From: Candidatus Sodaliphilus limicaballi
GTDB taxonomy: Bacteria > Bacteroidota > Bacteroidia > Bacteroidales > Muribaculaceae
Reading direction: 5' to 3'
Length of the DNA stretch: 6,218 nucleotides
Assembly (NCBI GenBank): GCA_018065815.1
Contig: JAGHSP010000107.1
Location: forward strand, 1 to 6,218
Shown: in pieces, positions 1-5,198 of the stretch
Layout: each line of letters begins with the position of its first letter
Numbering within the stretch: the stretch's first letter is position 1
Notes under the pieces: model-generated
What the model was told of the DNA's origin: nothing
The model's database searches: none
The model's input: only the letters and a program-made list of their open reading frames with translations
Translations under genes and position numbers: made by a program

Positions 1-125
1 ATTTTACAGGGCAAAAAACTACTGTTTTAGACGAGACCTTTTTGCGGCACACCATTTTCCCCGCTTTTCACACCGACGGGAATTGCCGAAAAACAACCCA
101 AATGCGCCATAGGCGGTGCAAAAAG
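1..125. other. Intergenic left edge, no gene recognised
   Basis: No convincing gene. Frames 2 and 3 of the + strand stay open for 36 and 49 codons, but neither translation resembles a known family, and a promoter overlaps the end of frame 3. The stretch holds small palindromes: AAAAC-TACT-GTTTT at 15-28, which on the minus strand is followed by a T run, and CGCC-ATA-GGCG near 105-115. Either could be terminator-like for a minus-strand gene to the left of the window, but that gene is not visible. Confidence 0.5.
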
Positions 126-157
126 TTTGCGATTAAGTCAAAATATCATTAACTTTG
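126..157 (+). promoter_or_regulatory. Bacteroidetes-type housekeeping promoter for the DUF4250-xth operon
   Basis: TTTG at 126-129 matches the Bacteroides -33 box. After a 20-bp spacer, TAACTTTG at 150-157 is a full match to the -7 box TAnnTTTG. Transcription should start near 161-166, which leaves a leader of only about 5-10 nt before the ATG at 171. The same TAACTTTGCA string recurs upstream of the ATPase gene (1533-1542). Confidence 0.8.
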
Positions 158-170
158 CAAAAAAAATAAT

Positions 171-350
171 ATGGAAAATCTACCCCAAGACCCGTTTATG
201 CTGATGAGTTTCATCAACATGAAACTGCGCGACGAGTATGCCTCGCTCGATGAATTGTGTGCATCGCTTGACATCGACCGCGAGTGGCTCGTTGAGCGTC
301 TGGCACAGGCGGGAATGGAATATAGCGAGGAAAACAACAAATTTTGGTAA
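171..350 (+). CDS. DUF4250 domain-containing small protein
   Basis: Complete 59-residue protein beginning MENLPQDPFMLMSFINMKLR and ending NNKFW. It matches the DUF4250 pattern as I know it: NLPxDPxML near the N-terminus, NMKLRDxYxSLDxLC in the middle (residues 16-30), an LDID segment (33-36) and a closing N-x-FW. The family is short and of unknown function; the SLDELCASLDIDREWL stretch (residues 26-41) looks like a small helix-turn-helix-like helical unit, but DNA binding is only a guess. There is no signal peptide or membrane segment, so it is probably cytoplasmic. The start follows an A-rich stretch with no Shine-Dalgarno site, which is normal for Bacteroidetes, and lies just downstream of a strong promoter. 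It is first in a three-gene run with a two-helix membrane protein and xth. Confidence 0.88.
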   Translation: MENLPQDPFMLMSFINMKLRDEYASLDELCASLDIDREWLVERLAQAGMEYSEENNKFW

Positions 351-366
351 TCAACAACTTACGACT

Positions 367-627
367 ATGGACGGAATGAAAGCATATAAACTGTCACTCA
401 CTCTCGACTGCTTGTGCATATTAATCGCTGCCGCAGTGCTATATTGCGCTAACAAGATGCTGCTGCCCATGTGGGCTCTCATCGCAGGAGCAATCGTTGC
501 TCTGGCACTGCTGATAGTAGCGGTGAAGCTTTTGCTCAAAGCCCGCAAGTCATTCAAGCAGGACGCAGAGGAATGGGTAAAGAACCATCAAGACGCTCCC
601 GCCGAAGAAGAACGAGAGGAGAATTAA
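367..627 (+). CDS. Small two-helix membrane protein, function unknown
   Basis: 86 residues starting MDGMKAYKLS. An upstream in-frame ATG at 238 would overlap DUF4250 in another frame, so the ATG at 367, 16 nt after the DUF4250 stop, is preferred; ATG at residue 4 is a less likely alternative. Two hydrophobic stretches, about residues 9-28 and 32-57, predict an inner-membrane hairpin. They are followed by a basic patch (KLLLKARKSFK) and a strongly acidic, charged cytoplasmic tail ending EEEREEN. The tail's codons also carry the ribosome binding site of xth, which starts 2 nt after this stop, so translational coupling is likely. I recognise no family. Confidence 0.75.
   Translation: MDGMKAYKLSLTLDCLCILIAAAVLYCANKMLLPMWALIAGAIVALALLIVAVKLLLKARKSFKQDAEEWVKNHQDAPAEEEREEN
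617..621 (+). promoter_or_regulatory. Shine-Dalgarno site of xth
   Basis: AGGAG lies 8 nt before the xth ATG, inside the last codons of the membrane protein gene. It is unusually strong for this window, where most starts are only A-rich. It supports ATG 630 as the xth start over the longer in-frame reading that begins at 471. Confidence 0.6.
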
Positions 628-629
628 TC

Positions 630-1394
630 ATGGCACGATATAAGTTTATCTCATGGAACGTGAACGGCTTGCGCGCTTGCGCGGGAAAGGGGTTTGAAGA
701 CGCGTTCAAGGTTCTGGATGCCGACTTCTTCTGCCTGCAAGAGACCAAGATGCAACCGGGTCAGCTCGACATTGATTTTCCCGGCTACACTTCCTACTGG
801 AACTCGGCCGACAAGAAAGGATACAGCGGCACAGCAATATTCAGCCGCCACACGCCACTGAACGTGACCTACGGCTTGGGCATCGACGAGCACGACCACG
901 AAGGACGAGTAATCACACTGGAAATGGAGAAATTCTATCTCGTAACCGTTTACACCCCCAACAGCCAAGACGGATTGCGACGCCTGGACTACCGCATGAC
1001 ATGGGAAGACGCTTTTCGCACTTACCTGCTGGGGCTCAACGAGAAGAAGCCCGTGATAGTGTGCGGCGACCTCAACGTGGCGCACAAGGAAATCGACCTG
1101 AAAAACCCAAAGAGTAACCGCAAGAATGCCGGTTTCACCGACGAGGAACGCGCCAAGATGACAACGTTGCTCGAGAGCGGATTTACCGACACATTCCGCC
1201 ACTTCTATCCCGCCCAGGAAGGCATTTACTCGTGGTGGAGCTATCGATTCCAGGCACGCCAGAAAAACGCTGGCTGGCGCATTGACTATTTCCTGGCATC
1301 TTCATCAATCGACGGCAACCTCGTGGACGCCAAGATCCACACCGACATCCACGGCAGCGACCACTGCCCCGTGGAACTCATGCTTGACATCTGA
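630..1394 (+). CDS. xth: Exodeoxyribonuclease III / AP endonuclease
   Basis: 254 residues, normal length for the Xth/ExoA family of the endonuclease-exonuclease-phosphatase fold. It cuts DNA 5' of abasic sites and has 3'-5' exonuclease and 3'-phosphodiesterase activity in base excision repair, in the cytoplasm. The motifs appear in order: WNVNGLR (9-15), LQETK (36-40), GYSGTAIFS (64-72), YTPNS (108-112), GDLNVAH (146-152), GFTDTFR (184-190), YSWWS (200-204), WRIDYFL (216-222) and GSDHCPV (242-248). By analogy with E. coli Xth, the active-site set N10, E38, Y108, D147, N149, D219, D244 and H245 is all present, so the enzyme should be active. It is third in the run behind DUF4250 and the membrane protein and has a good Shine-Dalgarno site. 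Its last codons overlap the left copy of a 41-bp direct repeat. Confidence 0.97.
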   Translation: MARYKFISWNVNGLRACAGKGFEDAFKVLDADFFCLQETKMQPGQLDIDFPGYTSYWNSADKKGYSGTAIFSRHTPLNVTYGLGIDEHDHEGRVITLEMEKFYLVTVYTPNSQDGLRRLDYRMTWEDAFRTYLLGLNEKKPVIVCGDLNVAHKEIDLKNPKSNRKNAGFTDEERAKMTTLLESGFTDTFRHFYPAQEGIYSWWSYRFQARQKNAGWRIDYFLASSSIDGNLVDAKIHTDIHGSDHCPVELMLDI

Positions 1395-1421
1395 TAATTT
1401 GTTTATTATGAGAGCATTTAT
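1381..1421 (+). repeat. Left copy of 41-bp direct repeat flanking the ATPase gene
   Basis: Aligned without gaps to 3218-3258, 32 of 41 positions agree (78%), including an exact 11-mer TTATTATGAGA at 1403-1413 and TGCTT-ACATCT with one mismatch at 1381-1392. This copy covers the last five xth codons (stop included) and the start of the following spacer. The spacing between copies is 1837 bp and encloses the whole ATPase gene. Confidence 0.6.
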
Positions 1422-1521
1422 TATCCTATTAACTGCTCTAATGTACGCTTTCACTATTAAAGCTCGCACCCATAATTTATACAAATTCAAGATTGTTAAG
1501 AGCATTTTAGTCGATAAATAA
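1408..1521 (+). CDS. Possible 37-residue hydrophobic peptide (doubtful)
   Basis: An ATG ORF starts 13 nt after the xth stop. Its first 17 residues (MRAFIILLTALMYAFTI) look like a signal or membrane segment and are followed by a basic tail (KARTHNLYKFK, later IVKSILVDK). It has no Shine-Dalgarno site, its start lies within the left copy of the direct repeat, and its end overlaps the presumed promoter of the ATPase gene. It may be a real small membrane peptide, the decayed 5' end of a gene lost on insertion, or chance in AT-rich DNA. I recognise no family. Confidence 0.25.
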   Translation: MRAFIILLTALMYAFTIKARTHNLYKFKIVKSILVDK

Positions 1522-1540
1522 TAAAAAAGTCGTAACTTTG
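1506..1540 (+). promoter_or_regulatory. Promoter of the ATPase-nuclease gene
   Basis: TAACTTTG at 1533-1540 fully matches the Bacteroidetes -7 box. A weak -33 box, TTTA at 1506-1509, lies 23 bp upstream, at the long end of the usual spacing. Transcription would start near 1547, giving a leader of about 50 nt before the ATG at 1600. This makes the ATPase gene transcriptionally independent of xth. Confidence 0.6.
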
Positions 1541-1599
1541 CAGTTAACGGAGACACTTCTTCCTTCTTGCATGGCATAACAACTAAAAAGGAAACCAAA

Positions 1600-3216
1600 A
1601 TGGGCATATACATTAATAGAGGCAATTCTGGATTCGTTAAATACACAAATAGCGAATATGTGGATAAAACTAGAATGATTGCGTACATCAATTCGACATT
1701 GGGCGGTGCAAACATGCTGACCTGTGTCACTCGCCCGCGCCGTTTTGGCAAATCAATGGCAGCCAATATGTTATGTGCCTATTACGACAAATCGTGTGAC
1801 TCTTCATCCTTGTTTGAGAAATTTGAAATTGCCAAAGACCCTTCATTCAAGGAGCACCTCAATAAATATCGTGTCATTTATATCGATATCACCGATTTTA
1901 CGACAAGGTTAGGACATCCCGAGAATCTTGTAGTTAACATGCAGAATAAAGTAATAGCAGATGTAATGAAAGCATATCCCGAGTTTACATTTGCTGACGA
2001 TTCTGACCTGATGGATATCCTGCTTGAAGTTGCGACATTAACAGATGAACGTTTCATCATGATAATTGATGAATGGGATGCAATGTGCCGCGAACTGTCG
2101 GATAGGCCAGAAATCATGAGTGATTATGTTTCTCTTCTTAGAAGACTTTTTAAAGGGAGCAATACATCAAAGGTTTTTGCAGGGATATATATGACAGGTA
2201 TATTACCAATTAAGAAATATGGTACGCAATCAGCCCTAAACGATTTCCGTGAGTATTCAATGACTACTCCCGGCCCTATGGGAGGTTTCTTAGGCTTCAA
2301 TGATGATGACGTAAAAATGCTCTCAGAAGAATACCACATGGACTTCTCTGAACTGAAACGTTGGTATGATGGCTATGAAATGGACACTTTTGATTGGAGA
2401 ATCAATGCCCCAGATATAAAGAAAACAGCCATCTATAACCCCAACTCGGTAATGACAGCAATAAGAGCTCGACGTTGCGATAATTACTGGGCACAATCAG
2501 AGGCTTTCGATTCTCTGCAACGTTATATCGACAACGATTTCAACGGAGTAAAGGAAACTCTTGAGAAACTCATTAAGGGAGAACCTGTTAGAATTAATGT
2601 CCTGCGTTTTGGCAACGACATGAACGACGTGAGCGACAACGAAGAACTATTCACGTTGCTTATACATCTAGGATATTTGACCTACGACCTTAATTTTAAG
2701 CACGTGACCTTGCCCAATCAGGAGATACGTGAGGAGTTCGTTGAGGCCCTCCGTGGCAGCAAAAGCCACAAGGAGTTGTCAGAGCTTGTGCGCACTTCCG
2801 ACAAACTCCTTGAAGCCTTATGGATGAGAGACGAAGAAGCTGTAGCAACTGGCGTGGAATATATCCACAACCACAAAGTCGCACCTAATTTCTACAACAA
2901 CGAGCAGGCATTGCGTTCTGTGGTGCGTACAGCTTTCCTTGGTGCCATTGACCACTACATCGAAATTCAGGAATTACCCAGCGGTAAAGGGTATGCCGAC
3001 TTGGTGTTTATTCCTCGTCGCAATAGCAACCATCCCATTCTCGTAATCGAGTTGAAATGGAACGATACAGCCGAGACCGCAATCAGCCAAATCAAGAATC
3101 GTGACTACCCCGAGATTATCACCCCCCTCGCAGGCGAAATACTACTCGTGGGAATCAGTTATAATTCAGGCACAAAGAAACACACCTGCCTCATTGATTC
3201 AATGACAAAGGAATAA
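1600..3216 (+). CDS. AAA-ATPase-like protein with C-terminal PD-(D/E)XK nuclease domain
   Basis: 538 residues, usual size for the AAA-ATPase_like (PF09820) plus PDDEXK_9/DUF1703 (PF08011) architecture, which is abundant and often multi-copy in Bacteroidetes. The ATPase part (about 4-280) opens with the YVDKT motif (20-24) and has a family-type Walker A, RPRRFGKS (45-52, K51 and S52), and Walker B IIDEWD (155-160). The nuclease part (about 425-538) has D467 in GYADLVF, E484 and K486 in IELKW, and Q497, so the core D...ExK set is intact. The biological role is not established; DNA mobility or defence are guesses. ATG 1600 is preferred over an in-frame TTG at 1567, since AAGGAAA lies 5 nt upstream of the ATG and family members start close to it. 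Composition shifts from AT-rich (for example 16 G+C of 60 at 2161-2220) to GC-richer (36 of 60 at 2701-2760), suggesting a mosaic. It has its own promoter and is flanked by direct repeats. Confidence 0.9.
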   Translation: MGIYINRGNSGFVKYTNSEYVDKTRMIAYINSTLGGANMLTCVTRPRRFGKSMAANMLCAYYDKSCDSSSLFEKFEIAKDPSFKEHLNKYRVIYIDITDFTTRLGHPENLVVNMQNKVIADVMKAYPEFTFADDSDLMDILLEVATLTDERFIMIIDEWDAMCRELSDRPEIMSDYVSLLRRLFKGSNTSKVFAGIYMTGILPIKKYGTQSALNDFREYSMTTPGPMGGFLGFNDDDVKMLSEEYHMDFSELKRWYDGYEMDTFDWRINAPDIKKTAIYNPNSVMTAIRARRCDNYWAQSEAFDSLQRYIDNDFNGVKETLEKLIKGEPVRINVLRFGNDMNDVSDNEELFTLLIHLGYLTYDLNFKHVTLPNQEIREEFVEALRGSKSHKELSELVRTSDKLLEALWMRDEEAVATGVEYIHNHKVAPNFYNNEQALRSVVRTAFLGAIDHYIEIQELPSGKGYADLVFIPRRNSNHPILVIELKWNDTAETAISQIKNRDYPEIITPLAGEILLVGISYNSGTKKHTCLIDSMTKE

Positions 3217-3217
3217 C

Positions 3218-3258
3218 TGCTTAACATCTACAAATTCACTTATTATGAGAACAGTTAT
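3218..3258 (+). repeat. Right copy of 41-bp direct repeat flanking the ATPase gene
   Basis: It begins 1 nt after the ATPase stop codon and matches 1381-1421 at 32 of 41 positions without gaps, including the exact 11-mer TTATTATGAGA at 3240-3250. Another 10-base match, TACAAATTCA at 3229-3238, recurs at 1480-1489 just upstream of the ATPase promoter. The placement fits an insertion or duplication boundary. A shared short regulatory sequence is the alternative. Confidence 0.6.
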
Positions 3259-3282
3259 CCCGCGCCCCCCTATTATATTATG

Positions 3283-3303
3283 CCCGCAACGGGAGTTGCA
3301 GGG
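3283..3303. terminator. Hairpin between convergent genes, possible terminator
   Basis: CCC-GCAAC, loop GGGA, GTTGC-A-GGG forms an 8-bp stem with one bulged A. It lies between the ATPase stop (3216) and the transglutaminase stop (3314), which face each other, so a shared terminator is expected here. Neither strand has a clear T run after the stem, so it is not a classical intrinsic terminator. Confidence 0.4.
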
Positions 3304-3313
3304 AGAAAAAGCA

Positions 3314-4534
3314 TCATTCAGGATCTTGCCAGAAGATGTCGGGGTCGCTGGTGGTGTAGCGAGGATGGGTATAGTAATCAAAACCAGAGGGAACGAGCTG
3401 GATGAAGTCCACTGTCGAACTGCGATAACGTGACTCGGTGTTGAACTTGCACTCCATGGGACATGCGATGATGTAGAGGTTCTTTGCCATATAAGTTTCA
3501 AGATAGTACCCTTTATCCTGCTTGTTCTCGTTATTGTGGTTTGCCTCGTCGTTGAGCACCATGGGACGACCGTCAACGAGACGTTCACGCACCTCGGCAA
3601 TGCTCAGCATCACGTCGTTCTCATCGGTCACCCAAGCATTCATCGTGGGGTCAACATAGAGCCACTTGTGCATAGTCTCTGACCACACGCAGTTGATCAC
3701 ATGCGAGTCATAGTCGTTAGAGTCCATGGGCATGCAGCTCACAATTCGAGCTTTGAAACCCATCGACAGATACATCTCCATGAGCACAGTAGCGAGCTGG
3801 CGGCAGTTGATGCCGCGGCCAGTGACCTTGTAGTAGTGGTAGAGGTCGATGGCGTCGTTCTCGGCAAAGGCATAGTTGCTGCCGTCGTGGCGAATGGTGT
3901 TGTGGCAATAGGTGAGGATATTCTTGATCCTTGACAGTTCGTCGCCATTGCCGGCAACCGAGTCAAGGCGGAAATATTCGCGCACCTGCTTCAAGTTACC
4001 CTCATTCATAGACTGGTAGCGAAACGCGGGAATGGTGTCGACGTTTTCCTTGCAGTAAGGTCCCGATTGCTTAAGTTTATAGATGGGCTGGCGCATCTTC
4101 ACTTCCTCAATTATTGCCTTGACTTGCTTGTCCTTGGCAATGGTGACGAGGTCGTTGTCGTTGATGTCCCACATGAGGTTGCCATAGTTGTCCCAACCCA
4201 GGTCAACCGACTTGCGCAGCATGGCTATTGCAGTTTTCTTCTTGCCTATGCGCGCATAGCAGCACGCAAGGTCGTAGTAATCGAACGACGCCATCTGGTT
4301 CAGCACAGCCTTGTCGATGCGGTGTTCGTCCTGCGGGAACTCCGCCGCCTCGTAGAGCGCCACCAGTTTCTCTAGCGGAACTATGCATGCGCCGAAGTCT
4401 TTGATGCTCTCGCGCTGGGTCTTGAGCGAAATAACACTGTCGCGGAACTCTTCAAACGTAAACACCTTGGCATCAGCAACCATCGCCATTGCGAATGCAG
4501 CAACAAGCATTGCAAAAAATCTCTTAGTAGTCAT
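3314..4534 (-). CDS. Secreted transglutaminase-like (papain-fold) protein
   Basis: 406 residues. The N-terminus (MTTKRFFAMLVAAFAMAMVADA) is a standard signal peptide, with likely cleavage after residue 22 and no lipobox cysteine, so the product is probably periplasmic or exported. Residues about 82-145 (YYDLACCYARIGKKKTAIAM and on) resemble a TPR unit. The transglutaminase core follows: GINCRQLATVLMEMYLSMGF with C244, DSHVINCVW with H278 and YVDPTMNAW with D295, giving the intact Cys-His-Asp triad. Proteins of this kind in Bacteroidetes may act as peptidases or cross-linkers, but the substrate is unknown. An Asn/Lys/Asp-rich loop (about 329-341) precedes a C-terminal domain I cannot assign, ending FWQDPE. 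The gene stands alone, convergent with the ATPase gene and separated from the YolD-like gene by a promoter element. Confidence 0.85.
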   Translation of the reverse strand: MTTKRFFAMLVAAFAMAMVADAKVFTFEEFRDSVISLKTQRESIKDFGACIVPLEKLVALYEAAEFPQDEHRIDKAVLNQMASFDYYDLACCYARIGKKKTAIAMLRKSVDLGWDNYGNLMWDINDNDLVTIAKDKQVKAIIEEVKMRQPIYKLKQSGPYCKENVDTIPAFRYQSMNEGNLKQVREYFRLDSVAGNGDELSRIKNILTYCHNTIRHDGSNYAFAENDAIDLYHYYKVTGRGINCRQLATVLMEMYLSMGFKARIVSCMPMDSNDYDSHVINCVWSETMHKWLYVDPTMNAWVTDENDVMLSIAEVRERLVDGRPMVLNDEANHNNENKQDKGYYLETYMAKNLYIIACPMECKFNTESRYRSSTVDFIQLVPSGFDYYTHPRYTTSDPDIFWQDPE

Positions 4535-4575
4535 AATCCTTCGTTTTTTCTTTGTAATCTCTCAATTCTATAACG

Positions 4576-4583
4576 CAAAATTA
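4576..4583 (-). promoter_or_regulatory. -7 box of the transglutaminase gene promoter
   Basis: Read on the minus strand this is TAATTTTG, a match to TAnnTTTG, 41 nt before the ATG. No clear TTTG box is present 19-23 bp upstream, so the assignment rests on the -7 box and on its position in the gap after the YolD-like gene. Confidence 0.45.
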
Positions 4584-4636
4584 CAATAATGATTCCTAAT
4601 CACTATTGTAAAAAATGGACAAAGTGTTTACATGCT

Positions 4637-4653
4637 AAAAAAGCATTCAATGC
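4637..4653 (-). terminator. Weak terminator after the YolD-like gene
   Basis: On the minus strand GCAT-TGA-ATGC is followed directly by six T residues, 8 nt after the YolD-like stop codon. The stem is only 4 bp, so it is a weak intrinsic terminator at best, but its position at the end of the polymerase-YolD unit is right. Confidence 0.4.
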
Positions 4654-4660
4654 ACCCACC

Positions 4661-5068
4661 TTATTTTATTTTCAAGGAAATGATAGCTGGTATCGCTATG
4701 CTAGTGCCGGCGGCGAGAATGAGATGCTGGGTGTCGAGGGCAAGGCGCTTGACGGCGCCCGTGACGGTCATGTAACTGCCGCCTTGCTTGCGGGCGTCGG
4801 GCACAAAGTGGGTGACTTCGACCACGGGATGATCGCTGACGCACTGCTGCAACTGGGCAAAGGCTTCGTTGAGTTCGTCATTGAGTGCCCCGTCAAGCTC
4901 AATCTGCTGGTCGGTGAGGCGGGCTGTCTCGGCAATGGCATCGTCATGGCCAGTGAGGGCGGCAAAGGGCGCAAACTGAGCAGCACGTGCCATCATCGAC
5001 ATGCGCCGGTGGTTCTTGGGCTCGGGGTGAGGCAGGTTGATTATGTCATCATAATTGTCTTCTATCAT
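4661..5068 (-). CDS. YolD-like protein, partner of Y-family polymerase
   Basis: 135 residues beginning MIEDNYDDIINLPHPEP. The hallmark is RRMSMMARAAQFAPFAALTG (21-40) followed by HDDAIAETARLTD, a pattern I know from YolD-like proteins encoded beside UvrX/UmuC-type polymerases in Firmicutes and Bacteroidetes. The C-terminal part (about 96-135: GGSYMTVTGAVKRLALDTQH, then IAIPAIISLKI) looks like a small beta domain typical of the family. The family is thought to assist or regulate the neighbouring translesion polymerase, by analogy with UmuD-UmuC, but its mechanism is not established. An in-frame ATG at 5164 would add 32 residues encoded by tandem-repeat DNA and unlike the family, so the ATG at 5068 is chosen. 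The polymerase gene lies 130 bp upstream on the same strand. Confidence 0.82.
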   Translation of the reverse strand: MIEDNYDDIINLPHPEPKNHRRMSMMARAAQFAPFAALTGHDDAIAETARLTDQQIELDGALNDELNEAFAQLQQCVSDHPVVEVTHFVPDARKQGGSYMTVTGAVKRLALDTQHLILAAGTSIAIPAIISLKIK

Positions 5069-5080
5069 TTTTTTGTAAAA

Positions 5081-5111
5081 GTTTAAAAGTTTAAAGGTTT
5101 TAAGGTTTAAT
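5081..5111. repeat. Degenerate 8-bp tandem repeat (GTTTAAAA-like)
   Basis: Four units read GTTTAAAA (5081-5088), GTTTAAAG (5089-5096), GTTTTAAG (5097-5104) and GTTTAAT (5105-5111). On the minus strand they lie just upstream of the YolD-like start, between positions -13 and -43, so they could affect its translation or the spacing of an internal promoter. They contain no clear -7 box. Confidence 0.7.
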
Positions 5112-5163
5112 CGGTATTTTCTACATTTCGAGAAACACTCTGTCCCATTATCACTCTTATCCA

Positions 5164-5198
5164 TAATCCTTAATCTCTAATCTTTAATCTCTAATCTC
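5164..5198. repeat. 7-bp tandem repeat abutting the polymerase stop codon
   Basis: Five units: TAATCCT, TAATCTC, TAATCTT, TAATCTC, TAATCTC, which are GAGATTA-type heptamers on the minus strand. The array also forms a perfect 14-bp duplication (5170-5183 and 5184-5197). It begins immediately after the polymerase stop codon (5199-5201), with no base between. Confidence 0.8.

Noticed and set aside
471..629. N-terminal extension of xth by 53 residues from an upstream ATG
   Set aside because: It overlaps the membrane protein gene in another frame and is unlike the Xth family, whose proteins begin just before the WNVNGLR motif. A Shine-Dalgarno site supports ATG 630.
651..1202. 183-codon minus-strand open frame inside xth
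   Set aside because: It is the shadow of a strongly conserved real gene. Its translation shows no family features.
1411..1439. Inverted repeat AGAGCA / TGCTCT with a 17-nt loop as an xth terminator
   Set aside because: The stem is only 6 bp, the loop is long and no T run follows, so it is probably chance in AT-rich DNA.
3245..3433. 62-codon plus-strand open frame beginning in the right repeat copy
   Set aside because: Most of it is antisense to the 3' end of the transglutaminase gene, and the translation shows no recognisable features.
4589..5086. 165-codon plus-strand open frame opposite the YolD-like gene
   Set aside because: The minus strand encodes a recognisable YolD-like protein here. 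The plus-strand reading is an antisense shadow.
5069..5164. YolD-like protein starting at 5164 (167 residues)
   Set aside because: The extra residues derive from repeat DNA with an 8-bp period and do not resemble the family, which starts near the DIINLPH motif.
5164..5198. CRISPR array
   Set aside because: The units are 7 bp with no spacers, so this is a simple tandem repeat.
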